Positions 1 through 12,174 of a stretch of DNA of 64,000 bases are shown here, in pieces (position 1 is the stretch's first letter; each line of letters starts with the position of its first letter). The stretch is from Gnetum montanum (Eukaryota; Streptophyta; Gnetopsida; Gnetales; Gnetaceae). The notes beneath the pieces are model-generated. The model was given only the letters and a program-made list of their open reading frames with translations, was not told the DNA's origin and did no database searches. Position numbers and translations under genes: made by a program. The stretch lies in NCBI GenBank assembly GCA_015680685.1, contig MNCI01004501.1, positions 407,979-471,978 of the forward strand. The letters run 5' to 3'.

Positions 1-950
1 AAACAAATCTTAAGGTGGAAATATCATCTTTGCCAATACAACAATCGTTAGAAGAAGCCAAGGAAAAGATCAATAAGATGTTGGAATGGATGTATTAAAA
101 GTGTGGAGAATATATCAACAATATTGGAGATAGAGTTTTGACAACCCAAGAAGCAGGACAAAACATTAGACATTTGGAAAGAAGGGATAAGGACAATAAG
201 AGCTCAACTGCCAATCATACGTATGAATGCAACATATGCCTGTATGATCACCCCAAGGGCCAATGCCCAATACTGTTACATCTACAAGAGCATTGGGGAA
301 ACACGTTACATTCAGAGTTCGTACAAAGATACTGTGTTAGACCACAGTGGCAACCATCCCAGTTGTGGGGGAGACCACCCTTCAACTAGAGGCACCCTTC
401 ATATTTTTTGAATCCAAATGCTTATCACGTCCAACATCCTATTTCTCCATTTGGGCCAACATACTCTATCTCACCACAATACCATTCTCCACAATACTAT
501 CAACCCATACCTCCAACACAACCACCACCTTGTGCATCTTATACGCCTCCTAACTTTCAACATTCTCATTTTTCCCTCCTTCTGCATCGCCACCAACTAT
601 TCCTAAGGTGTCTACACCACCACAACAACCCATGAACAACACTTGTGCTACTACTACTAACAACGGTGCAAGGCCTTCTCAACATCAAAATCGTCCTTTC
701 TTTAAACATGGCCATAAGAAGGGACAACATAATTCAGAGGCCACTGCATCTTCCAACCTAGCACAAGTCCCATACTATGGTGCACCCTTACCCTCGAACC
801 CAACGCCTCATGTAACTTTATCACAACCACCATCAAACACTCCAACAACAATACGGCCCAATGAACACAACCATGGGAGGCATCATTCTAATCCTTGCAT
901 ACCATCTAATGGTACAAACATTGTAGTGGATCAACTCGTTATCTAGGAAC
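1..950 (+). pseudogene. Gag C-terminal remnant, Athila-like family A (oldest copy)
   Basis: Degenerate C-terminal half of a retrotransposon Gag. The zinc knuckle CNICLYDHPKGQC (about 228-266) is spaced CX2CX3HX4C, the form typical of Athila Gag, and all four ligands are intact. The residues before it (about 1-225) resemble the coiled, charged linker of the other family A copies. After the knuckle comes a Pro/His/Gln/Asn-rich tail (about 410-945), as in the other copies. Several stops and frame changes break it, so it is non-functional. The start lies outside the window. Family membership is well supported; the exact limits are not. Confidence 0.7.
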
Positions 951-2461
951 TACATCATATAAAGTGCCCCACTATGCTTATTATAATCAAGTGTGTGAAC
1001 CGTGAGGGGATAAGTATGGACCAACCTCAATACTGCCAACATGCAAGGATCCTCAACCTTCATTTATTAATCCTTTCTATACTCAACTAATTAGTTATCA
1101 GGGATATCCCCCATTTTACTAATCTTTGATTTTTACAAGTTTTTGTTTTTCCGTTTTTCATTTTTCAACTTTTTGTTTTATCTTTTTATCTTTTTATGTT
1201 TTTGTCTTTTTACGCTTTTATAAGTAATCTCATCTACGAATAAAACACTCATGTGGATTGTTGGTTGAGGTGTGTTCTATGTTATTAAATCATGAGTGAT
1301 CAATTATTTGGAATAGTGAGCCCATTACACCCACTCATCCACTCTATAAATAAGAGGTTTTGTCCAAGGGTACAGTGGTATTCTTGATATTTCTAAAACT
1401 TAAAATTAATTTTGTGTTCATTGTACCCAGAATGAAGAAGGATGGACCAAGAGCAACTGATTAGGATGTGACATCAAGAGGACTTATGGATTCTCTTTGG
1501 TGACATCTGTGGGAGTTATCATGTAATGTGGTTGTACTAAGATCCTTGTAGATCTAATGAAACGGGAGTAAGAGTAATCAAAAGGGCACTCAAAAATCAA
1601 ATGTTGTTCTAGGGGGTCCCACTGGAAAGACATGCACCCATGCCTCAAGGTTGGCGGCTTCTCTAGATTCAGTAAAGTTTAAAAGAAAAAAAAACAAAGT
1701 GCCATAAAACAAAAATCACTCCTCCCTTGTACTAAACGCCAAGGATCATACGCCTTGTTATTATGGTACTCTCATAGTTGTTCATCATGGGATGAAACAA
1801 TGTGATGTCACTATTTATAAGAATGGACTTGGTACTGATTTTGGAATGATGGGTTAATGACACATTAATCATGCTTTGTACGTAGGATTCACTATGTCCT
1901 AGGTCAGTTACCTCATGTCCCAATCTCTATGATCCCTTTCTATAGTTCGTCTCATCTCACTGTTCGGGTAATTGTAGCTTGTGTCCTGTGTAGCATAGAA
2001 TTTTCATCTCATTCTAGTGATATTTACATGTGCGTGTTTTGTGGAGTTAGTGCAGATTACATTTAACCCTTCTAGTGCCCACGAACACTTTAAGTGTGGT
2101 TACACAAGGGCATTATAGGTTGGAACCTGCTTTGGGGAGGACCCACTTGTGTAATTTTTCATAATCTTCACTAATTCTCTAGCTCAAACACACAATTTCT
2201 TACCCTCAGCTTAATTTCTCATAATTTTCTTTCCCTATTATTATCCCTCTATCACTTTAACGTTCCAATGTACCATTACATTCCCTTTTTTCATAACCAC
2301 CAAATTTTTATTACTAAAGTTCACATCATTATCATTAAGAGTGCCTCTCGAATCAATGAAATTACCCTAGGACATCTTAATACTTGCCAATGTCCTCAAT
2401 TTCCAACATTAATTTCAAGAAAAATCATTAAAAATTTGGTATTTTCTTGGTGTCTCACATC
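951..2461 (+). other. 3' noncoding region of the old family A copy
   Basis: No gene is visible. A T-rich stretch (about 1125-1215) follows gag, as it follows the protease in the other family A copies. The segment at about 2105-2150, with the words cctgctttggggaggaccca, is nearly the same as the 3' regions at about 19250 and 33890. This ties the block to the family A 3' untranslated region. The 1300-2000 part is diverged. Confidence 0.55.
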
Positions 2462-2620
2462 ACTAGGGACGAGATATCACGTATGTGATATCGCATCCCA
2501 CATGATATCACGTACGTGATATCGCATCCCACATGATATCACGTACACAATGTATTGTACGTGATATTGCATCCTATTTACCTATAAATAGGTACCCCCA
2601 CCGAAACACTTAGCATCATT
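2462..2620 (+). repeat. Palindromic GATATC array plus TATA box (LTR U3-like)
   Basis: About three copies of a roughly 31-bp unit contain the perfect palindrome ATATCACGTACGTGATAT. A TATAAATA box follows at 2583-2590. The same palindrome-then-TATA order is found in the U3 of every family A LTR here, so this is probably the 3' LTR of the old copy or an LTR-derived promoter. The sequence after the TATA box does not match the other LTRs, so it is a separate subfamily or a fused leader. Confidence 0.55.
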
Positions 2621-3059
2621 TTTCCATTCACGTGGGGGGAGTTGTTGAAATTTTTCTCTACGACTTACGATTGCATGACCCTTGCTTTTTCACTCATATC
2701 TCACTCATTGGTGCTCCAATTTTAATTTTGTTTGAACCTGCTAGAACCTGGAGTGTTCAGTCTAGTCATGGGGAAGAGACATTGACCGAAAAGTGCCTAA
2801 CTTTTTTGAAATTTATCATCACCCAAAGGAGATCAAATAGGGTAATTAACTTTAACACTTAGAATAATTGTGCCAAAAATCATATGACCATAGGTACACC
2901 GGGAGATTAAAATGAATACCACCTAAGTCACAAGACCCATTATTACAATTTTTGGGCATGATCACACATTATAACATAAGATCTTTAATTAAGGAAAGTA
3001 GTAAGGTATAACTTGAATTTAAAAAAAACCTTACTAACACTTGACCCATGTGATTGCAG
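2621..3059 (+). other. Leader and possible intron upstream of the 3060 ORF
   Basis: No ORF of note. The block lies between the TATA box at 2583 and the ATG at 3060 and ends in tgattgcag directly before that ATG, a good 3' splice site. A pyrimidine-poor, A-rich stretch (3015-3030) precedes it. A transcribed leader with an intron ending at 3059 is a reasonable reading but is inference. Confidence 0.35.
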
Positions 3060-4300
3060 ATGGCCCCAAAACGTGCACAGCAGGAGGGTCCTATTCAAGG
3101 TGGAACGAAACAATCTCAGAGAGGTGGAAGACAAGGTTCTCTTGAACAACATGTAGAATAGGAGGTGCAATCATTTAGCATCCATCAAGATGAACCTCCT
3201 ACCAGATGGTCTAGGCAGGCAAAAGGAGGAGCTGCTACTGCGCCTGAATCGGGACAACAACTCACGTTGCCCTCAGAGTGTGTTCAGACTATCCATGAGA
3301 AGTCCACATTCACTGTGGTGATTGTGGAGCTAAACTTCAAATTTTTTGTAGAGTTCACCCCTGAGGTTGTTAGGGATCACCTCAAAGGATCTCCCATATG
3401 GCCTATCCTCTCTGAAAGTGGTGCTTGGTACTTAGGTGAAACGTACCAGTTCTGGCACAATAGGGAGCAAGGCACCATTGTTAACATTTTTGGTGTGACA
3501 GTTGATTTCTCTGCACAGGCTATTTCGAAAGTGTTAAACCTTCTAAACATAGGGCCTCATGTTGCTCAGTTATCCACCTGTTCAGACCCCGATGTGCGAA
3601 AGGATTGGTTAGAGAAGGCTTATGGTAGAGACAAAGCATTTGGAGAATTGACGACAGAAGAGAGAGTTTATTTCAAAATTGGAACTTATCACCTCTTCCC
3701 CACAAAAGGCTTGAAAAGAATATCCACGTATGTGGCCATAGGATGTGCAGTGTTGATGGGAAAGGTTAATGCTAACCTCCCCCATCTATATTTGACGAAG
3801 ATCCTAAGGTGATTTGAAGAACGAAAATCAGGGAAGATGGCGCTACCCTTTCCTTGTCTTATCAAAAAACTATGCCGATGAGCTGGTATTCGGGGATACA
3901 CTAATGACATCCTTTGAAAAGCCCAGAATGCTTCTTACGTAGAATTACTAAAGGAACCAGCTCCAAGAAAGAGCATTGGCGAAGAGCTGAGACTAGATGA
4001 AGAAGAAGAACATATGACTAGACCACCTACAACTCAACTTGCAGGATCCATTCAACCTCTAGCCACAGGTCCCAGCCAACAACAAGAAGCAGGTCCTAGC
4101 ACAGGTTAGGATCAGCCACCACCACCACAAGACTATAGACCGTCGATGAGCCATCTTAGGGCCATCACTGAGATGATCAGTTGGGGAAGTCGTGATGACG
4201 CAAACCTCTTCCGCGTCATCAATGATGCCAGTCAGCCTACAGTTTCAGTAGATCGTACAAGGGATGAATTATCAATTCAAATAGGAGGAGGGGAAAGTAA
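3060..4300 (+). pseudogene. Plant-transposon-protein-type ORF, retroelement accessory gene, truncated
   Basis: Starts MAPKRAQQEG at 3060. One frame runs to about 4285 with a stop at 3159, another at 3810 and a few later ones. The body (VVIVELNFKFFVEF..., HNREQGTIVNIFGVTVDFS..., YHLFPTKGLKRISTYVAIG..., ALPFPCLIKKLC) has the layout of the 'putative plant transposon protein' domain carried by many plant retroelements. An acidic Gln/Pro-rich tail follows (about 3960-4140). No catalytic motif is visible and its biochemical role is unknown. The frame ends abruptly at about 4300, where an antisense family A gag fragment begins, so the 3' end is lost to a rearrangement. Confidence 0.55.
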
Positions 4301-4758
4301 TCCCTTGTGTCATAATCACATGCAACGTATTCTACATATAACTGTGACATGCCTATTTGTGCGAGAGCATAAAGAAGCATGTTGGGGACTGCTCGGTCTG
4401 GAGGCAACACTATGTTACCCTCCAAATCTCTCCAATGCAGTTGTTCATCCTGATGGAGAATAAAGGTAAAGTTAGGTATATACTCATCATGATGAATATA
4501 TACCACATGGAATTGTTGAGGAATTGGTAGATTTTGGTTGTGTGTGTTGTGCCGCCGACTCTCTTGTGTTGGTCCTAGGTGGTGAAGTGCTTTTGTGTGA
4601 AGAAGAAGACATTTTTGTCTTGTTCGATGTGCTATTTATTGTTGTCTTATTTTTCTTTTGATCAACCATAAGGGTTCATTCTAGCGTCCCAATGATATAA
4701 ATGATCTCCTATGTTCTACGTAGGGCACAAACAACTAAGTCCCCAGCAATGGTGACAA
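4301..4758 (-). pseudogene. Family A primer-binding site and Gag N-terminus, truncated duplicate
   Basis: Read on the minus strand, a PBS-like sequence (4741-4758, TTGTCACCATTGCTGGGG) abuts the LTR at 4759. A Gag N-terminus follows (about 4610 down to 4301), with motifs HHDEYIPNFTFILHQDEQLH and GNIVLPPDRAVPNMLL. A frameshift separates the Ser-rich start from this part. It stops after the DTRDY motif at about 4300. The copy is nearly the same as the A0 start at 24090-24553, so it is a recent duplicate. It shares the LTR 4759-5522 with A0, an arrangement expected from unequal recombination between tandem elements. Confidence 0.75.
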
Positions 4759-5522
4759 TGTTGAGTGGCAAGGTACCCCTACACTCAACCATACAAATAC
4801 GAGCATCTCACACACGATCCGGTCGAACTCCCAGGAAAAAGTACTTACGCACCATAATGGAACACTTAAGGTTAATCAATTGTTGTCTTCCCAAACTTAC
4901 TTGTATTGTCACAGTTGTATGGTTAAGTAAGCTTGAGGTATATGATTTTTATATCTTTTATCTTTTTAATGTTCTATGCTAATAGGGGAAGGTGAAGAGA
5001 ACTAAGTGACTAACTTTTCTTAACTATTCACTAACTAAGTTCTAATTTTTCTAGCATCAGTATTCATTCCTACTTGTTGCACACACCCTAAACTAGTGCA
5101 ACACTGCTGAGATTACCAAATGCTACTCATTACTGGGTTACCAAGCAGTACACACGTGCTCGAAGCAGTCGTACTAAGTGCACTTAACTAGGAGAGTCAA
5201 GGGTTGAGAGAGATTAATTATCTAGGAAAGCATTTAAACATTTAACAATAATTAACTTCTATTTAGCTTATTCTACATGCTGCAAGGTTTATTAGAAAGT
5301 TCATCTTTATTTCCATACACAAATGTGTGCCCAGGTACAATTTGCTTGAATAAAGATCCGTTCACTTTAAGACTCCTACTACAGGCACATGGAAATTATT
5401 CTAACTCTGGAATGGTAAAACTACTATAGTTTGGCTAAGGGACTAAATCTAGATGTCTAAAATAGGGAAATCCACCTCTTATTTATAGACATTTGTGCGA
5501 GCTACGATATCATGGCTCATCA
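4759..5522 (-). repeat. A0 3' LTR, shared with the truncated tandem copy
   Basis: 764 bp. On the minus strand it runs TGATGAGCC...CACTCAACA, close to the 777-bp 5' LTR at 24554-25330. U3 has GATATC palindromes (about 5500-5515) and a TATAAATA box (5480-5487, minus). A polypurine tract lies just outside on the high-coordinate side. A PBS and gag lie on the low-coordinate side, so this LTR closes one element and opens another. Confidence 0.85.
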
Positions 5523-7440
5523 TACCCCCATGACTGAATAAAAACTCGTCCTCGAGTTCCTTACAAAATATTGGGAAGGTATGGGATTATTGACCTGAAT
5601 GACACTAATGGTGAATGGAGTGACATGTGAATGGATCATCATTACAATACATGACAAAATTAGTGTTCATAACAATAGGAGTGAACACTATACATATTTA
5701 ACATCCAACCTTATTTAGCAGCTGGGAGAGAAGAGAGAGAGAGAAAAGAAGAAGTCCATTGCTACCGACGCAAGATTGCGCCTTCCATTGTTCATCCATA
5801 AGCACGCCATCAATCTTGTTCCTTGCATAATTTCTTTGTCACCAGTCCATTTCAAGTGTTCCCTCCAGATCCAATCCGTTGTTGTATGATTGCCATCTGT
5901 ACATACAACATAGTCTTATATTAGCAAGGATAATTGAATCACAATGCAATTGATACCTTGCTTCGGTGTAAGGTCCATCGGCTGAGTTGTGATATGGCTA
6001 ATGTGGATTTTGGAGATATAACACTGGTGACTACCCAAGGTGTAGGGGTTAAGGGAAATTGAAAAAATTGGACCAGGACCCCCATGACTAAGAGCAAACC
6101 TCCAATAGCAAGAGAATGGAAAAGGATAAGGAATAAGAAAGATGGAGAAAAAGAAACAATGACCACACCAATAAAATGGATGTCAGGGATGGAAATGAAC
6201 AAATAAATGTTGATTGCGAAAATGTTTAAGGAAAATAGATTAACTAATGCTCCAAATATGAATTCCAGTGGGTCCTCCCCAAAGCAGGCTCATGCCCTTC
6301 ATGCCCTAACAATCCCACATTCAAAGAGTCCGTAGGCTCTAGAAATTCCATGTGGAAGCAAGAGTTAAAGTCTTAACCATAAGAATTTACCAAAAATAAA
6401 ACAATGCATCAACCAAAATATGGACTATTGATACAACCAGCAATGAGATGAAAAATGGAGAAAGAATGATTGAAGAAGAGAATGGAATGGAGTCTCAAGA
6501 ACAAGGTGGTGTACAGCCCCTTGTGTGTTAATGGTTAATGTGACTTAGTAGATCTCATTCCAAATCCAGCCTCAAACCAACCACATCCAGTGACTTCGCA
6601 TTAATACATTCAACCAATCCATCCACCTGAAGTAACACGAATGCCTCCATCAAAGAGTCACCACCATTCCGATGAAATGAAAAAGGAGAGAGTAGGAAGT
6701 GAGAAAGGGCCTTAGTTAGAGGAAACATGTTTGTTTAGTTCCATAGCCAGTGCTTGTAGCCCACATGATTATTTCGTCTAAGGGGTGTGCTTTGAATTCT
6801 CACTTTTCACTCTTTTTCTTATGTTTTGTGTGAGAACCACACCATGCAAAGACTTATTATTTTTATTAACTCAGCTTCCCGATGCTAGAGCAACATCGAA
6901 ATGCTAAGGAAAACTCAAGAAGAAAACATCCAAGCACCTAAGAGAATGGCCAGCACGAATGCATCAAATCCCCTTGAAGTCACACCCTTTTCAATTCTTG
7001 AGTCCTTCCTTAGTTTGAGAAATACCCAGTCACCGATTCGTTGATAGTTCTTATTATTTAAGGAAAGGGACTGTACAGTTCCAAGCCAAAAGCAACCATA
7101 GAAATTCATGGATGTATGGATGATGTGGACTCATTGCCTATTATATCAAAAGAACCATACCTTAGTATCAACATTATAACTCAAAGGTAAAAACCAAACA
7201 TTAGCAATCAATGGAATACAGTTTATACCATCTTTAGGAGCACTTATTAGGTGACAAACTTAATGAAATAAATAAATGCATAAATAAATAGAAAAAGTAT
7301 GAATGATGTTGCAAAATAAAAAATAAGAAAATTTAAAGAAATTTGTAAAACAAAAATGTGTGAAACAAAAACTTAAAAAGGAACTAACGGCCTTGATTGA
7401 TCAGCATATCTCCCCCATGACTAAGTTGGAAGGGGGAGAT
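5523..7440 (-). other. A0 3' untranslated region with polypurine tract
   Basis: No coding region. The block begins (minus strand) with the words that follow the protease in A2 and A3, including CTTAGTCATGGGGGAGAT near 7412-7430, and ends with ATTCAGTCATGGGGGTA next to the LTR (5523-5539), which acts as PPT. A GA-rich run at about 5727-5755 is simple repeat. The whole block is collinear with 18020-20028 and 32715-34648. Confidence 0.75.
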
Positions 7441-7449
7441 CCAAAATAA

Positions 7450-8840
7450 TGAGTGAGGTCATTCTCTCTCAAAGGTATGATGTGCACCAACTATTCTAAG
7501 TTCATGGAAGGGTTTGGTTTGTTGCACATTGACCAGGAATCTCTTATCAGGGCTTCCGGGTTTGTATATGGTCATGGCCCCTAAGGGAAAGGTTGTATGA
7601 ATAATGTAAGGCCCTTCCCATAATGTTTAAAATTTTGTGTGTTGTGGCACATGTGTGGGGTTCTAGTAGAGGACCTTATCTCCTAGTTGATACTTAACCT
7701 TCCAAATTTTTAAGTCATGACATTGCTTGTTATGTTCCTTATGCAACTCATTTGATTACAGGGCAACCAATCGGTTCTCGTCAAGCACATTTAGAGTTGT
7801 CAATCTTTGTTTTTGTGATATATCAAGGTCAAGGTGAAGGTCACAAGCCATGGATAGTTTACAGAGCTTGGTTTGAATTGGAAGCTTTGGAAGTTTTCGT
7901 ATACTAACTCATAGGGAGAATAGCCTATAGGAAGTTTCCAAGTGGAGCGGTATGCCCAGAGAGCATCATTTAGTTTAGTGCTCCAATCTTACCTATATTT
8001 GCTAATTGTCCTTGTTAATATTCTAATAATCTCCCAGTTTGTGACCTCAGCTTGGCCATTAGCTTGGGGTTGATAAGGTGTAGTCAATTTATGTTTGACT
8101 CCTAAGCATTGCATCAATTTTTGAAAGGTTGCACCTATGAAGTGTGTTCCATAATCCAAGATAAGTGCACGTGGCACACCAAACCTATTTACAACTTGTT
8201 GTTGCACAAATCATGTAGCTGTAGATGATGTGCAGTCTATAATAGTAGCTACTTCAACCCATTTCGTTAGATAGTCTACGGAATGATGACATAAGCTTTT
8301 CCATTGAACATTGGTGTAATGGGCCCCATAAAGTCTATTCCCTAAATGTTGAAGGGTTCTAAAGGTTGAATCCATTGTTGCAAACCCTCCATTCAAGCAA
8401 TCATTACCCCATCATGTTGATAGTGCTCATAGGATTGGACAAATTGATGGGTGTCCCGAAATAATGTTGGCCAGTAATATCCTGCAAGAAGAATCTTAAT
8501 AGCCGTTCATCTCCCTACGTAGTAACCCCCACAAGGGCCCTCATGAGTGTCTTGGAAAACTCTTAGTTGGTCCACATCGGGCACACACCATCAAACCAAG
8601 CCATCAGGACAGACTTTGTAAAGTTGTCCATTGATCTCCATGAAGTACTTGGCTCTATGAAGAAACTGTTGTTTCTTCCTAAAGTCCAGCTCCTGTGGTG
8701 TTTTTTGGGAAATGAGATAGGTGAGAATGCTACTATACCAATTCATTTCCATGGGTTGGTTATTCACTACACCGACAAAGAGGGCTTTGTTAAGAAAATG
8801 GTCAAATATGGCATATTCATCCTCCTTGCTGTCCTAGTGC
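7450..8840 (-). pseudogene. A0 integrase, decayed
   Basis: Minus-strand pieces give a clear Ty3/gypsy integrase. There is a zinc-finger-like part (VFQDTHEGPCGG at about 8555-8520, then GYYWPTLF), then the core with GIDFMGPITP (about 8340), the DYGTHFIGATFQ stretch with the second Asp region (about 8160-8110), and PYQPQANGQAEVTN holding the catalytic Glu (about 8080-8035). The second-Asp motif reads LDYGTHF where TDNGTHF is expected, and stops and frameshifts are many. Integrase would insert the cDNA copy into the genome; this one cannot. Confidence 0.8.
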
Positions 8841-8920
8841 AACTGAGATAAATGATCTGCAACTACGTTTTCGATGCCCTTTCAATCAATCATCGTTAGA
8901 TCGAACTTCTGTAGGATTAC

Positions 8921-11900
8921 TGTTGGCACATTTTGGCCATTTCATGGAACAGGTTGGCATGATAAAATTGATTAAAGGGTTTTGCAGTTTTTAGTACTCT
9001 CTTATTCATAGTTGGAGAACTGGCAAGAATTCCACAAACTATTAACTATCTTTTCTCACTAAATTCATAAGGGAACTTTTAAAGATCCATTGCAAAGCAA
9101 TTTTAGATGCTGAAAGATTGGAGGAAAGGCTATAACATATCAAGAAAATGCATATAGAATGCTTTACTTTGTCAGAATAAAAAAAATTTTAGTTTGTAGA
9201 TAAAGAGAAATAGCATCTAAATTTAAAGAAGAAAGAAATGAAGAATCCAAGTAACTGCAATTGATAGTAAACTAGTCATTGGAAATTTCAGTAGTCTTCA
9301 TGAAACTATTTGTTCATGTGCCCTGTATATGAAGCAGAACAAAAAGAAAAGAGAGAAAAAGAATAAGAGTTAAAATGCAGTTAGCAATATATATAAGAAT
9401 CGAGAATTGGATGTCATAGTAATGTTTATTGACAGCAAAAGTAGAGACAATGGAAAAAGGCAATTTGTCAAACACTTTGTATATACTCTGCATTTGAATT
9501 AGCAATGAAAATCGGAAAAACAAGAATAGGTTATGAGCAACGATTTTAGAAGAAAAACAGTAAGACAAGCATCAAGAATATATCAAAATCTTGCCAATAT
9601 TAGCACCCAAATCATACAACAACTATCCCTAATTCACAAATTGAATAAAACGAATTTAGAAAGAAAAACGTAGGAAGCCCTCGGTAAATCTGGGGCAATT
9701 ATCATTTGCTCTTGGAACCTGTAAAAGAAAAAGAAGATCTCCTTCAATAATCCGCAGTATACAGAGAGTGGAGTCTTCGCATAAAAGGGAAAAAATGGAA
9801 TAGGGTTTCTAGCTCGTATTTGACAGAGCACCAAGGCATGGTAGAGAAATAAACTCCAAGAAAAATGTAGTGCATAACTGCAGCTGACAGAAATCTTAAA
9901 TCATGGTAGACAAGGGCATCCTGCCAAGAATATGGTCCCATAAATTCAGTGAACGTAGAGCACACATGGAGGTCTCACCGGGAATGATGGTTGTAATCAT
10001 TTCCATTGCATCTTTAGCTCTATTGGTGTAGGGCGCATACAGTTTGTGTAGAAATTGCCGGGAGGCTCAGCAAAGTTTCAAACCTTCTGATACTGAATAA
10101 CTATCACTTAAAATAGAGCTTCGGTGTATCTAGACGACACTAGTGACTTGGCATTTGTAACTACCGAAGCAGGGATGAATTTGCAGTTGTTCTAGTAACA
10201 ATACCACACTAGCAAATGGTGGAATTCTTCATTTCTGTGCTGTAGGTCAGAAGCTTGATGATTAACAACCACGGATTTCCTGTTCATTTGAAATATTTTC
10301 ATAGGAGGGAGTTGGCGTTGCTCATTATCCCAGTTTCAATTCAAACATTACTCTTGATGAAACAATCTCATGCAATAATTCGTGAAAATACGCTACAGAC
10401 ATCTTGACTATGGTTTTATTATTCCAAAAAGCCAAACATCCTCATGATCTAGAGAATTTGCACATAAATTGGGAGTGACATAAGAAAAATAATAATATAG
10501 ATAAATGGGTACTAGTTTGGATAAGTTACTATGGTTGTTTGGGGCCATAAAATTGAAATATGAATATATTTATGGCCATACCATAATGAGACATGTAGAA
10601 ACAAAACATGAGTCCTCCATGGCTCCCTAGTCTATCATGATGGTTGCAACTACAAGATATTCATCACCTATAAACATTTAACCCTATGGTGAATATAGCC
10701 ACTAGATACTTGGCTTCATTTTAAATTTCCTATAAATGTTGTAATTTCATGACAATTGTAGCCTATCAATTGAAATGGTGGTTATAACCACTACAAAGGC
10801 CACTTGTCAACTACAACATTTTTATCTCCATGGTGACCACTTGACAACTGAATGAGCCACTTGGAAACTAAATGGAACACTTGTCAAATGTAGCTTTTTT
10901 ATCTCTATGGTGGTTATAACCACCCATAATATTTGTAACTTACCTCACCTTCTCATGATGATTGTAACTACCTTGAGGTTACTATAAAANNNNNNNNNNN
11001 NNNNNNNNNNNNNNNNNNNNNNNNNNGGGGGGGGGGGGGTGCGAGGTGGAAAGCATTTGTAAAGAAAACATTGTGAAATATTGCTTGTAAGATGACTTGT
11101 TAAAGATAGCATTTCGGCCTCTTTGTTATAGTCTTGTAAGTTATGTTTATTTTTTATTTTGTTTAAATTGTTTAGCTAGTGGTTTAGATAGTATCATTCT
11201 TGGCAAATAATTTTTGGATTTTGAGATTGCTCTTATTGTTCTTGTTGCATGATAGAAAATTTCTATTAAAATTTTGCCATAGAAGAGCTTGTGTTGGAAA
11301 GCCTTAAGAGCATTTTCGTAGTGAATTTTATTATTGTGCAATGTATAAGAACTACTATTGATATTGTTGTAAGAGAGCCTCTACATGTAGTCAAGCCGTT
11401 GAACGATTCAATAGTCAAGAGGGTTCAAAAAATATTTGGTATTTTGATAGGACCAAAATAGCTTCTTTTATCTTTAAAGTGAATCTCCATAATATTTCAA
11501 TTATAAATTGTCAAGTATTTTGAAGGTTCTATTGAATGCAATTGTTGACATCCATTATCTAGCCAAAATAGAGTCTAGTACATGATAGTTTGCGTAGCAA
11601 TTTTTTTTGGTAGCATAGTATGATTCTCTTGAAGAAATTGCTTATTTGACCCTTGGAAGTTTGAACAATTCGTAGTTATTGAATTTGAGATAGCTTTATT
11701 GCAAAGTGTTTACTCGTATCATTTTACCTTGTTTAAACATTTGAGATCTTTACACAAATCTGCTTTCTTTTTCTATTCTTTCTATTTCCATTGAATCTCA
11801 CTCTATTTCTAGTTTTCTTGTGAAACTATCTCTTGCTCTGGGGAAAATTAGAAGTAGATTCACAGAGTTGTGCTCAAATGTTTTTTCAAAACTTTATTTG

Positions 11901-12174
11901 TTACAAGTAGGTATTATAAGGACCACATAGACTAGGTAATTGAACAAAATAAGAACTCTCAACAACTCACAGTACTTTGCAAAGTTGGCTGAATCTCTTT
12001 AAGATAAGTCATTTATAGTTTTACACACAACCCAATCATTTACACACACATACTCACACTAACTACTGAGTCTATTTGGAGGTATCTAGGCCTTGGTGTT
12101 GCCAAAGACCAGCAGGCACCTAAATCTTGTTCGAGGACACTCGTTGGCAGTCGCGTCCCAAATGGTCACCAACA
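8921..12174 (+). mobile_element. Solo LTR of Tat-like family C inserted in A0 RNase H
   Basis: Runs TGTTGGCACA...CACCAACA and is flanked by the 5-bp direct repeat ATTAC (8916-8920 and 12175-12179). Sequence along its length matches the family C LTRs (27635-37369 and 59822-62911, reverse orientation), for example the stretch around 11160-11260. No internal genes remain, so it is a solo LTR left by LTR-LTR recombination. It interrupts the A0 RNase H; with one copy of the repeat the frame continues exactly (WLVI then LQKFDLT). About 3.25 kb including the assembly gap. ORFs seen inside are short and look accidental. Confidence 0.9.
10990..11039. other. Assembly gap (37 N) followed by a 13-G run
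   Basis: Unknown bases fill 10990-11026 and a run of 13 G fills 11027-11039. A poly-G next to a gap is a common sequencing artefact. The true length of the solo LTR is therefore uncertain here. Confidence 0.95.

Noticed and set aside
9314-9965. Phe-rich minus-strand ORFs in the solo LTR
   Set aside because: They are inside a noncoding LTR, are Phe-rich because of A-rich sequence, and are not conserved in the C LTRs.
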